NCBI GenBank assembly: GCA_020444325.1
Contig: JAHLLD010000001.1
Location: 248,001 to 312,000 of the forward strand
Length of the DNA stretch: 64,000 nt
Source: a bacterium
Lineage (GTDB): Bacteria > Bacteroidota > Ignavibacteria > SZUA-365
Direction of reading: 5' to 3'
Below the pieces are notes generated by a model that did no database searches, was not told where the DNA came from, and saw nothing but the letters and a program-made list of their open reading frames with translations. Position 1 is the first letter of the stretch, and each line of letters starts with the position of its first letter. The position numbers and the translations under genes are program-made. Below, piece by piece: positions 1 to 8,393 of this stretch.

Positions 1-2117
1 TCCTCCCGGTTCTGCATCAGCAGCACACGGCAGACATTCGCGGCATCGCCAAAATGGCCGAGTACTTCGAGAATGGAATCTTCCCAGGCGGCGGACTGCA
101 GGAAACGTGCGGCGGCGAAACCGGCGGAGCGCAGCAGGGTGTCGCTGCGGCGCACTTCCTCCTCATGCGATTTGCGGGATGTCACATCACGCACCGTAAC
201 CAGAGCCGCGGGCTTACCCTCGTAGCGAATGATGGTCGCCGCGAATTCCCCCGCACGTATGGTTCCGTTTCGCGTCAGCACGCGTCCCTCATAAACGATG
301 GGACCCGAAATATCTTCGCGCCGCGCCGCCGAGATTTCCTGGATGCGTTTTCTGTCCTCGGGATGAATCAGCGACCAGGCATTCATCTCCGCCAGTTCTT
401 CACGGCGGTATCCCGTCAGTTCGCAGGTGCGCTCGTTGGCGAACATCAGCCTGTCGTCCTGATGAATAAAAATGGCGTCGTGACTTTTTTCGACCACGGC
501 ACGATACAGCAGTTCGCTGTCGCGAAGCGCTTCTTCCGTTGACAGCCTGCTCAGCACCCCGCCCACATACGATGCGATCGATTGCGCCGTACGCCGCACG
601 TCGGTCACAAAATCCTCATATGTCAGTGACACGATGTCGACAGCTGCCACCACCTTGCCCCCGTGCGTGATCGGCAGGATACCCATACAGCGCACACCCT
701 GATCCCGCAGAACGCCTGCGGCTGGCAATGTCGACAGCGAGGTGTCGTCGAAATAGCGCGTGACGCTCTCGCGAACGATCTGCGCATGCACGGAAGTGAA
801 TTCCTCATTCTCCTGCAGTTTGGTGATGGGATCCTGAACACCGCGACTGTGTACGAGTGTATACACACCGGCTTTCCCTTCACGCAGATACAGTCCGGCT
901 GCATCGATGCTTTCAATGCGCAGAAGTGCCCGGACGATGTGCTCGAACATCACTTCCATGTCGGCGGCATAGGCGAGGTCGACTGCCAGCTGATGCTGCA
1001 CCTGCATGAAATACGCATTGCGTCGTTTTTCGGAGATATCTTTCAGCGTCCCCATAACTGCCATCCTGTCACCCAGCGGGATGCGGCCCACGTTGATCTG
1101 CACCTTGCGCCGTGCGCCGGATTTCTGCAGCAGCGTGAATTCATATGCTTCAGGCATTTCCTCACCCGCCAGGCGTCCGCGGTAGTGCTCGAGCACATTG
1201 TTCCGGTCTTCCGGGGCGACGAAGCGCTCGATCGGCGTGTGCAGCATTTCATCGTGCGCATAGCCGCTGATGTCGGCCAGCATCTGGTTGGCGAACACAA
1301 TGTTCCCTTCCATCACGATGAATACCCCATCCTGGCTGTGCTCGACCAGGGCGCGATATTTCTCATCCGGATGTTCGTCCATTTGCAGTGATGGATGCGT
1401 CGGCAGAAATCCCCCCACGAGCATGCCTGGCAGCTCCCCTTCGAAGGGTGCCAGCATGAGCAGCATGCTCCCCGCGTGGGTATCTTCGCCCTGGCGCAGC
1501 GTTACCAGCATGGTCTCTGCGAGTCCCTGATTGAGCACTCTTGCGTGCATCGATTCGACCATGCTGCGCTGCTCCTCGGTCACCACGTTGAACAGGGAAC
1601 GGCTCTGCGTGGAAACGGATTCGAGCAGCATGTCGAGCTGTTCGGAATTATGTATGAGTCCATCACCGTCGACGAGGAAAGAGGCGCCTGGGGGAATGGG
1701 GCGGTCTGAGCTGAGCGGACTCCGCACGGCCACCTGCCTGCTGCGTGCCATCGCGTAGCGGACGACACGCGTCATGATTTCACTCGTGATATTCCCCTTG
1801 ACGAGGTAATCCTGCGCCCCGTGCCGGATGCAGCGCACGGCCAGTGCATCGTCGGCAACGGCGGAAATAATCACCACGGGAAGTGAAGGCGCGATCGCGT
1901 GGATGCGGTCAAAGGTCTCGATGCCGCGACTGTCGGGAAGATTCAGATCGAGCAGCAGCACATCAAAGCTCTGCTCCTGGAGAATCGTGACAGCTTCGTC
2001 GAGCGTCCGCGCTCCGGAAAAATGGAATTCGGTAGTGTGTGAGCGCTCGAGCAGCCGCTGATTCAGCCGAGCTTCCCCCTCATGATCTTCGAGCAGCAGT
2101 ACAGAAACGGTCTCCAT
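1..2117 (-). CDS. Multi-domain response-regulator/PAS/GAF sensor protein (partial, C-terminus outside window)
   Basis: Translating the minus strand from ATG 2117 gives about 705 codons without a stop, running off the left edge. The start is preceded by GCAGGAGCC, a good ribosome binding site. Order of domains: a CheY-like receiver (residues 1-120, phospho-acceptor D57 in LLLDLNLPDS, conserved Lys in DYLVKGN), a linker, a PAS domain (about 230-350, typical text VFANQMLADISGY), a GAF-like region (about 360-500), a second PAS (about 515-630, MFANERTCELTGYRREEL) and the start of another GAF at the edge. The usual continuation is a histidine kinase or further sensory domains, but none is visible, so the output is unknown. 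Two similar proteins lie in the window (3489-5735 and 16598-19285). Confidence 0.85.
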   Translation of the reverse strand, partial: METVSVLLLEDHEGEARLNQRLLERSHTTEFHFSGARTLDEAVTILQEQSFDVLLLDLNLPDSRGIETFDRIHAIAPSLPVVIISAVADDALAVRCIRHGAQDYLVKGNITSEIMTRVVRYAMARSRQVAVRSPLSSDRPIPPGASFLVDGDGLIHNSEQLDMLLESVSTQSRSLFNVVTEEQRSMVESMHARVLNQGLAETMLVTLRQGEDTHAGSMLLMLAPFEGELPGMLVGGFLPTHPSLQMDEHPDEKYRALVEHSQDGVFIVMEGNIVFANQMLADISGYAHDEMLHTPIERFVAPEDRNNVLEHYRGRLAGEEMPEAYEFTLLQKSGARRKVQINVGRIPLGDRMAVMGTLKDISEKRRNAYFMQVQHQLAVDLAYAADMEVMFEHIVRALLRIESIDAAGLYLREGKAGVYTLVHSRGVQDPITKLQENEEFTSVHAQIVRESVTRYFDDTSLSTLPAAGVLRDQGVRCMGILPITHGGKVVAAVDIVSLTYEDFVTDVRRTAQSIASYVGGVLSRLSTEEALRDSELLYRAVVEKSHDAIFIHQDDRLMFANERTCELTGYRREELAEMNAWSLIHPEDRKRIQEISAARREDISGPIVYEGRVLTRNGTIRAGEFAATIIRYEGKPAALVTVRDVTSRKSHEEEVRRSDTLLRSAGFAAARFLQSAAWEDSILEVLGHFGDAANVCRVLLMQNRE

Positions 2118-2260
2118 CAAGGCTCCTGCAAGAAATACCGTCATCGTGCCCCGAAACGCCGCCCTGAAGCGGTCGAACGAGACACGGAACACAGCATCAA
2201 GTATACGGGATTCAACATACGTTCACAAGGTGGAGTACGTCGCACGACTGCGCCTGCAGG

Positions 2261-2324
2261 GCTATTCGCCAGCTGGGCTATACGCCAGCTGCGCTATTCG
2301 CCAGCCGCGCTATTCGCCACCTGT
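2261..2324. repeat. Four tandem copies of a 16-bp repeat at the 3' end of alr
   Basis: Copies begin at 2261, 2277, 2293 and 2309; the best unit is GCTATTCGCCAGCTGG with one to four changes between copies. The copy at 2309 carries the last codons and stop of alr (minus strand GGCGAATAG), and the other three lie just downstream of the stop. The array therefore looks like repeated duplication of the gene tail. It resembles in style the 19-bp arrays at 15404-15684, which also begin at a stop codon. Confidence 0.85.
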
Positions 2325-3455
2325 GTAGCGACGGGGGACGCGGGTATTAATCGTGGTCAGGATTTCATACGGGATGGTGTCGCAGTGTTCGGCGAGCTCT
2401 TCGACAGTGATACGGGCGTCTCCCTGTTTTCCGATGAGCACCGCCTCATCGCCATTGTAGGCGGAATCCATGCCGATATCGACCATGCACTGGTCCATGG
2501 AAATGCGTCCCACGATCGGATAGCGCTTCCCGTTGATGAGCACAGCACCCTTGTTTGAAAGGCTGCGCGGAAATCCGTCGCCATACCCCACCGGAAGAGT
2601 CACGACGCGCGTGTCGCACGGCGCGGTCCACGTATGATCATAGCCGATGGAATGACCGGCGCGTACAACTTTGAAAAACACGACGCGCGTATGCATCGAG
2701 AGCACGGGTTCGAGCTTCACGCTGTGGCGGACCTCGGGACCGGGGTAGACGCCGTAGAGCATGATTCCCGGACGCACCATGTCGAGCCAGGCATCCTCAT
2801 GCTGCAGCACCGCTCCGGAATTCGCGATATGCCGCACGGGCATGGGGAGTCCATGTGCGGGGAAATACTCCAGCGTCTCCAGGAAACGCCCGAGCTGCAG
2901 GCGGGTAAAGGTCATATCGGGATCATGCGACGAGGCAAAATGCGAGTACACACCGCGGAGATCCGTGTGCTGCGCTTCCTGCACGGCATCGAACAGTTGA
3001 TGCGCGTTCTCATGCCGGATGCCGATACGGCCCATGCCTGTATCGACTTTCAGATGCACGCTGGCACGGCGGCCCATCTCACGTGCTGTCTCGTCGATCT
3101 GACGAAGTTTGAACACCGATGAGGCCGTGATCTGTAAATCGTATTCGATAAAGTGTGAAATCTGGTTCCCGATAATTCCCCCGAGCACCAGCACGGGCGC
3201 GGTAATCCCCGCGCGGCGCAATGCAATGCCTTCCTCCAGGAAGGCCACACCGAGTTCATCAACGCCGAACGCCAGCAACTCCTTCGCGGTGCGTATGAGT
3301 CCATGACCGTACGCATTCGCCTTCACCGTTCCCATGATGCGCGTTGCACCAACGTGCTGACGAACGCGTGCGACATTTCCGCGCAGCGCGTCAAGATCCA
3401 CGTCGATCACCGTGGGTCGCAGCGCAATGGAGCCGTCGTCGAAGAGACTATCCAT
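2310..3455 (-). CDS. alr: Alanine racemase
   Basis: This PLP enzyme interconverts L- and D-alanine for peptidoglycan synthesis in the cytoplasm. The 381-residue length is normal for the family. The PLP-binding lysine is K45 in VKANAYGHG, and the opposite catalytic base is Y272 in GHSIGYDHTW. The N-terminal TIM barrel (about 15-240) is followed by the beta domain (about 250-380) with GRISMDQ. It lies 33 bp downstream of the PAS/GAF protein starting at 5735 and could share its transcript. The stop codon sits inside a 16-bp tandem repeat. Confidence 0.97.
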   Translation of the reverse strand: MDSLFDDGSIALRPTVIDVDLDALRGNVARVRQHVGATRIMGTVKANAYGHGLIRTAKELLAFGVDELGVAFLEEGIALRRAGITAPVLVLGGIIGNQISHFIEYDLQITASSVFKLRQIDETAREMGRRASVHLKVDTGMGRIGIRHENAHQLFDAVQEAQHTDLRGVYSHFASSHDPDMTFTRLQLGRFLETLEYFPAHGLPMPVRHIANSGAVLQHEDAWLDMVRPGIMLYGVYPGPEVRHSVKLEPVLSMHTRVVFFKVVRAGHSIGYDHTWTAPCDTRVVTLPVGYGDGFPRSLSNKGAVLINGKRYPIVGRISMDQCMVDIGMDSAYNGDEAVLIGKQGDARITVEELAEHCDTIPYEILTTINTRVPRRYTGGE

Positions 3456-3488
3456 CGGTTATCTGTCTCCTGGACATGGGCATACGGA

Positions 3489-5735
3489 TCAGGCCTCCGC
3501 CAGCATGACCAGCTGTCGGACCTTCCCTTCCGTCGCAAAAAACGCGACACATTCACGCGCACTCCCGTCATCGCAGGGCAGCGAAAGACGCATCCCGCTC
3601 TCTTTGCCGGTGAGCACGGCGGTCAGGAATTCTTCGTACGCTTCGTCACCGAAATATGTGGAAACGCTGGAGACATCGTCATCGGGGTCCACGCCCAGGC
3701 ACTGCATGGCCGCGGCATTGGCGTTGAGTACGATACCTTCGTCGAAGAAGCGCTTGAGACGCGTTTCCATTTTGGCCCGCGGACCGATCACCGGGAATTC
3801 CAGCATGAGCATGAGACTGTCGTTGTCGATGTCCGCATCGGTGAATGTCTCCGCGGTCGAGGATGCCGCTGCCTGCGCAGCAGGAGTGACAGCAGGCGAA
3901 GCCGTATCCATAGCGGGATCCTGCGACGGGGCGGGATCCTGCGACGGGGCGGCTTCCTGATCATTGCGGACGGCGATGTACAGGAGCTTCTGTCCGCCAC
4001 CCGCGGCAGGGATTTTCTCCAGGCTCCAGGTCCAGCGCATTTCCTCGCCCTGCCAGTCCGTGAAAACGGCATCTTCCTCACCGATCGCCTCATCGGCGGA
4101 TACCGCTTCGTGCAGCTGCTGATACAGGTCGCGATGATAGATCGCGTACATGAAGTCTGTCATGTGATATCCCTCGATGCCGCTCGACTTGTAGGGCTCA
4201 TCCACCAGCTGGTCGATGGCGCCGCTGGCCGAGATACAGCGGAAGGGATCGCTTTCATCGAAGATGGCAACGGCAGCGGGCACCCTGTCGCGCACGGCGG
4301 CAAGCATTTTCTGTTCGAGTATGCGCTCCTCGGCCATTGCATCGGCTTCTTCCTGCTGTTTGCGCATGGCGATACCGTAGGAAAGCAGTCCGGCGGTAAT
4401 CGTAAGCGTATCGCGTTCGGGTCCGACAAAGTGGTTGCGATCCCGCGCGTATACGGTGAGCAGACCGTAGTTCTTTCCGTCGTACTTGAGGGGAATGGCA
4501 AACAGCGAATGCAGATTGCTTCGCTCCGCCTGTTTGCGCCAGGGCTCGTACGTGGGATCCACGAGCGTATCGGCAACCGCGACCGCTTCCCCGGTTTTCA
4601 TGGCCTGGCCGAGGGGACCCCGTCCGTGCTCCGAGTCGTCATAGCGGATTTTCACTTTCATCAGGTAATCGCTTTCGACACCGGCACTGGTTGAGAGATG
4701 CAGCCGTTCGTCCTTTTCCTCTGTCACGCTGCGCCAGACCAGCGGATAGTCGCCGTGTTTGACGAGAAGCTGACAGAAGCGCCGTTCGAGATCGGCTTCG
4801 GAACCGCCGTGCATGATCAGTTTCATCGCATCGCGCTCCATCGCCTGCAGCTTGCGCTGCCGCTGCAGCTGATCGCCCCGCTCGGCGCTGTCGTCAAAGG
4901 CACGAATGCAGCCGAGCGCGCCGACGAGTTCGCCCTCCGCGTCGTAAAGCGGAGCGGCGTTGACGAGCATGGAACGACGCGTCCCGTCGTGGTTCAGCAT
5001 GTCGACACGGCGATTGAACACCTGCTGCTCCTCCACCAGCGAGATCATGACGGGATGATCGGCAATGCCGAGCGGTGAACCGGCGGCGTCAACCAGGCGC
5101 CAGCGCGTATCCGTGCAGCTTCTGCCGATCACTTCGTTCTTGGATACGCCGAGCAGCCTGTCGGCCACGGCATTGGTCTGCGTGATATTGCCGCGTGTAT
5201 CGACAATCATGACACCATCCGACGTCATCTGCGTCAGTGTCTCTTCCCGCGACTTCACATCCTTGGGTACGATGTCTTCTTCTTCCTGCGCGAGTTCGCG
5301 TCCCACACACAGCACATATTTGCGTGAACGATACTGCAGATACCGGGCGGTGACTTCCCTGTAGGCAATGCTGCCGTCCTGCGCAACCAGTTCACTTTCA
5401 AACACGTCGGGATTATCCGATTGCTTGAGATTCGAGACCCTTCCGAGCCACTGTGCGCGGGAATTGAGCTGATCGATGCGCGGCAGGGAGTTGCCGAGCA
5501 GTTCCTCCCGGCTGTAGCCCAGCTGACCGAGCATGATGTCGTTGACGAAAACGAAACGACCGGTTTCCGATACCAGGAACAGTTCGTCGCCTTCGGCATC
5601 ACCCGCCAGTTCGAACAACTCATCCTCGTCGAACTTGCCGTTTCCGGCGGCGTCGCTGCACTGTTCGTACATCTCACGGAGGCGTTCGACCTCGGCAATC
5701 AGTTCCGCTTTTGTCAGTTTCGATATATCACTCAT
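3489..5735 (-). CDS. PAS/GAF sensory protein without recognisable output domain
   Basis: I chose ATG 5735 (MSDISKLTKAELIAEVERLRE) because AGAGG precedes it at suitable spacing; an upstream in-frame start at 5792 would add an unlikely 19-residue leader. After a short coiled coil come a PAS (about 45-150), a second PAS (about 165-285, MIVDTRGNITQTNAVADRLLG), a GAF (about 310-480) and two degenerate PAS-like segments (about 490-610 and 660-745). The Pro/Ala/Gln linker between the last two contains an 18-bp internal repeat (PSQDPA twice). I see no H-box, HATPase, GGDEF, EAL or DNA-binding domain, so it probably works by protein-protein contact or with a separate kinase. Exact domain borders are approximate. 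Confidence 0.85.
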   Translation of the reverse strand: MSDISKLTKAELIAEVERLREMYEQCSDAAGNGKFDEDELFELAGDAEGDELFLVSETGRFVFVNDIMLGQLGYSREELLGNSLPRIDQLNSRAQWLGRVSNLKQSDNPDVFESELVAQDGSIAYREVTARYLQYRSRKYVLCVGRELAQEEEDIVPKDVKSREETLTQMTSDGVMIVDTRGNITQTNAVADRLLGVSKNEVIGRSCTDTRWRLVDAAGSPLGIADHPVMISLVEEQQVFNRRVDMLNHDGTRRSMLVNAAPLYDAEGELVGALGCIRAFDDSAERGDQLQRQRKLQAMERDAMKLIMHGGSEADLERRFCQLLVKHGDYPLVWRSVTEEKDERLHLSTSAGVESDYLMKVKIRYDDSEHGRGPLGQAMKTGEAVAVADTLVDPTYEPWRKQAERSNLHSLFAIPLKYDGKNYGLLTVYARDRNHFVGPERDTLTITAGLLSYGIAMRKQQEEADAMAEERILEQKMLAAVRDRVPAAVAIFDESDPFRCISASGAIDQLVDEPYKSSGIEGYHMTDFMYAIYHRDLYQQLHEAVSADEAIGEEDAVFTDWQGEEMRWTWSLEKIPAAGGGQKLLYIAVRNDQEAAPSQDPAPSQDPAMDTASPAVTPAAQAAASSTAETFTDADIDNDSLMLMLEFPVIGPRAKMETRLKRFFDEGIVLNANAAAMQCLGVDPDDDVSSVSTYFGDEAYEEFLTAVLTGKESGMRLSLPCDDGSARECVAFFATEGKVRQLVMLAEA

Positions 5736-5808
5736 GGCAAACCTCTGGAAAGACCTCGTCATGGAACACAGCAGCTGCCGTACGAGGGACACGGACGGCT
5801 GTCAGGGA

Positions 5809-7410
5809 TTATCGCAGCACGGTCAGCATGGCTGTCGCACTGAACCCTTCACTCCCGTCGCCAAGCGCAGCCCGAAGCAGGTATACGCCGGGACGCAGGG
5901 CAGCAGCATTCCAGTGCACGGTATGTGCTCCTGGATTGGAAATTTCATCGTAAAGCTGTGCGCATTCTCTGCCCATCATATCGTAGAGGCGCAGCTGCAG
6001 CCTTCCGCGCACGGGAAGATCGCAGGAAACATGTATTTCGGTCCCGCTGGCCGCCGTCAACGGCTGCGGGAACATCCGCAGTTCGAGAGAGCTGACGCGC
6101 GCATGCGCATCCTGCACGGCGGAGGGCTCCGGATCGATCAGCGCGGTATGCACACTGAGCTGCCCCTGATCGAGCTTGGTCCATATGGGACGAATACGCC
6201 CATTGTATGCCGCGATGCCGTTGTAATCACCGAAGAACACGAACGGCGTCGGCAGAAACGCTGCCGTGCTGATCCGCTGATTCGTGAAGCTGCGGCCACC
6301 ATCAACAGATCGCGCCAGGTACACATCGGTGGAATCGCTTTCGTAGCGGCGGCGGTCATAGTAGACAACAGACAGCTCGCCGGTAACCGGATCCACCGTG
6401 GCCCAGGTGAAAAACTGTGACTTTCCGTTCCCGACCGCATCGTCGTTCACGCGCACGGGGTCGGACCATGTTTCACCTCCATCGGTGGAGTACATGATAA
6501 AGACGTCGGGATCGCCGTTGCGGATGTCAATCCAGTTGACATACACCGTCCCTCGTGTGGGCGCCTCGGAAACATCCGCCAGTGTTATCGGCAATCCGTT
6601 ACTGCGCGAGATACCCGAGATACCGAAATCCCAGCCTCCCGGCTGATCCGCAATGATACGGTCTTCGCCCCAGGTCTCACCCGCGTCCGTGGAGCGATCG
6701 AAGTAAATGCCCCGTGGACCGGCCCATGCGAGGTATACCGTGCCATCGGGTCCGACGGCGGGAACGGCGCCTTCCATGGTCTCATCGCTGTCGATGGCAT
6801 TCCCGGCGCTGTCGCTCACGCGCACATACGGCTCGAAACTCACGCCACGATCGGTCGACCGTGCGAACACGATAACGCTGCTGTCACGTGGATCCTGGCT
6901 GCCGTATTTCGTGAAGTCGGTCCACGCAGCATAGATGTATCCGCCGAAGGGACCATCACTGAGATCCGTAGCCAGCCATTCCTTGTCCTGCAGACTCGAT
7001 CGGTACAGGCTGCCTGCACGCGCGCTGTCGGAGCTCGGACCGAAAAGCTTGACGGGATCGGACCAGGTGGCGCCGCCGTCGTCACTGCGGCGAACGATGA
7101 TGGCATCCCAGCCATAGACCAGGTTTGCGATGTAGGCGCGGCCGGTCCGGTCGAACAGCACGCAGGGGTCACCCCAGGTGCCTGACGGCAGCGTCGACTG
7201 CGTCCAGTTTTCTCCACCATCCATGCTGTAGAAATAATACGCGAGGTTGGCGCCCGCGATGATATTATCCGGGTTGGTGGGATTGATGGCAATGGTCACT
7301 TCCTCCGGATCCGCACCTTCACGGTTGAGCCGGACGTTCTGCACCTGCGCAGTCACGGGAATTCCCGCGAGCACCATGCCGCAGATCAAAAGCAGCCTGG
7401 TCCACATCAT
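5809..7410 (-). CDS. Secreted Asp-box (BNR/sialidase-fold) protein with T9SS sorting domain
   Basis: The N-terminus is a signal peptide (LLLICGMVLAGIPVTAQ). The body carries several Asp-box motifs of the S-x-D-x-G-x-T-W type: SMDGGENW, SDDGGATW, STDRGVSF, STDAGETW, STDGGETW and SVDGGRSF. This indicates a beta-propeller as in sialidases and photosystem-assembly-like repeats. The last 90 residues form a T9SS type A sorting domain (FPQPL, LRLYDMMGRE, LRPGVYLLRA), so the protein should cross the outer membrane by T9SS. The Asp-box sets the fold only; no sialidase active-site arginine triad was identified, so enzymatic activity is not claimed. Confidence 0.9.
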   Translation of the reverse strand: MMWTRLLLICGMVLAGIPVTAQVQNVRLNREGADPEEVTIAINPTNPDNIIAGANLAYYFYSMDGGENWTQSTLPSGTWGDPCVLFDRTGRAYIANLVYGWDAIIVRRSDDGGATWSDPVKLFGPSSDSARAGSLYRSSLQDKEWLATDLSDGPFGGYIYAAWTDFTKYGSQDPRDSSVIVFARSTDRGVSFEPYVRVSDSAGNAIDSDETMEGAVPAVGPDGTVYLAWAGPRGIYFDRSTDAGETWGEDRIIADQPGGWDFGISGISRSNGLPITLADVSEAPTRGTVYVNWIDIRNGDPDVFIMYSTDGGETWSDPVRVNDDAVGNGKSQFFTWATVDPVTGELSVVYYDRRRYESDSTDVYLARSVDGGRSFTNQRISTAAFLPTPFVFFGDYNGIAAYNGRIRPIWTKLDQGQLSVHTALIDPEPSAVQDAHARVSSLELRMFPQPLTAASGTEIHVSCDLPVRGRLQLRLYDMMGRECAQLYDEISNPGAHTVHWNAAALRPGVYLLRAALGDGSEGFSATAMLTVLR

Positions 7411-7470
7411 ATGGGTATTCTACGAATAGGATCCGGCCTCGAGCAGCCGGAATCGGTGAAAAATGTAAGT

Positions 7471-7500
7471 ACAGTCTCCGGGAGGTGAAGGAGAGACTGT
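7471..7500 (-). terminator. Hairpin downstream of the LysE-family gene
   Basis: ACAGTCTC (7471-7478) pairs with GAGACTGT (7493-7500). It lies 45 bp past the stop of the exporter gene on the minus strand. The T-rich tract follows only after about 10 bases, so it is a weak intrinsic terminator at best. Confidence 0.4.
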
Positions 7501-7543
7501 CGTGCCTGTCAATGTCGTCGAGGAGAAATTCTTGTCGTGATTT

Positions 7544-8245
7544 TCAGGTAGTCCCGTTGAGTTGCTGAAAAATCACAACGGTAAAATACACTCCAAAGCC
7601 TATGATAACAAGGGCAGTAATAAGGGATGCCCGCTGGATGAAGCGTTCCGAAATGATATGCCTCCTGCTGCGTACGAAGAAGGCCAGAACGAGGAACCAC
7701 ATCATGCTGCCCAGTCCGACCGACAGCGAAAACAGCAGCTTGTGCACCGTGCTGTCAATCAGCAGGCCGTGGGCTGTCACGAAGCTCAGGAGGGCCACCC
7801 AGGAAAAGAACAGCGTGGGATTGGCCAGCGTCATCGAAATGCCGATCAGCACGCCGCCATAGTGCTTCTTCGAAAGCTTGAAACGCGACGCCTGCCGTTC
7901 GGCGACTTCCTCCACCTCGACGTCATCATCGTCATCATCGCTGTCGCCTTTGGTCGATCCCTTGCGGAACCAGATCATCTTCACGCCGTAGCCGACGAGA
8001 AACACCGAGAATATGCTCTGAACGACGGGATTCTGCAGATACGGATGTATCAGGGAAATGAGTCCCATCGTAATGATGAGACAGTAGAAAACGTCAACGA
8101 TAACCGCGCCCACGGCAACCAGGATTCCACGCCGGGTTTCACCTTCGAGTGTGCGATGTGCCACGTAAATGGAGGTGGGACCGAGAGGGACGGTTATAAG
8201 TATCCCGACGAAGATCCCGGAGAGCAGTGTAACAAGATATTCCAT
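7544..8245 (-). CDS. LysE/RhtB-family amino-acid exporter
   Basis: This inner-membrane protein has about six hydrophobic helices. Family signatures are PLGPTS near residue 22 and ANPTLFFSW near residue 145. Members export amino acids or similar small molecules; the substrate cannot be told from sequence. An unusual acidic cytoplasmic loop (DSDDDDDDVEVEEV, about residues 100-115) separates the two halves. It stands alone between a T9SS cargo gene and an AbgT transporter. Confidence 0.88.
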   Translation of the reverse strand: MEYLVTLLSGIFVGILITVPLGPTSIYVAHRTLEGETRRGILVAVGAVIVDVFYCLIITMGLISLIHPYLQNPVVQSIFSVFLVGYGVKMIWFRKGSTKGDSDDDDDDVEVEEVAERQASRFKLSKKHYGGVLIGISMTLANPTLFFSWVALLSFVTAHGLLIDSTVHKLLFSLSVGLGSMMWFLVLAFFVRSRRHIISERFIQRASLITALVIIGFGVYFTVVIFQQLNGTT

Positions 8246-8317
8246 GCAGAAAAGGTCAGTGGGCGATCTGTTGTGGCCGCGCGTAACGGAGGAAACTAAG
8301 AAAAAGCGTCACTCGAT

Positions 8318-8371
8318 CAAAAAGCTGCCCGGTGGCGTTATGTGCTGAACAGCGCACGCTACGCCACCGGG
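8318..8371 (-). terminator. Intrinsic terminator after the AbgT-family gene
   Basis: An 11-bp perfect inverted repeat pairs CCCGGTGGCGT (8328-8338) with ACGCCACCGGG (8361-8371), with a smaller inner stem. On the minus strand it is followed by GCAGCTTTTT. It lies 23 bp past the stop of the transporter. Confidence 0.75.
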
Positions 8372-8393
8372 GAACTGTGAAAGATACTGTTTT

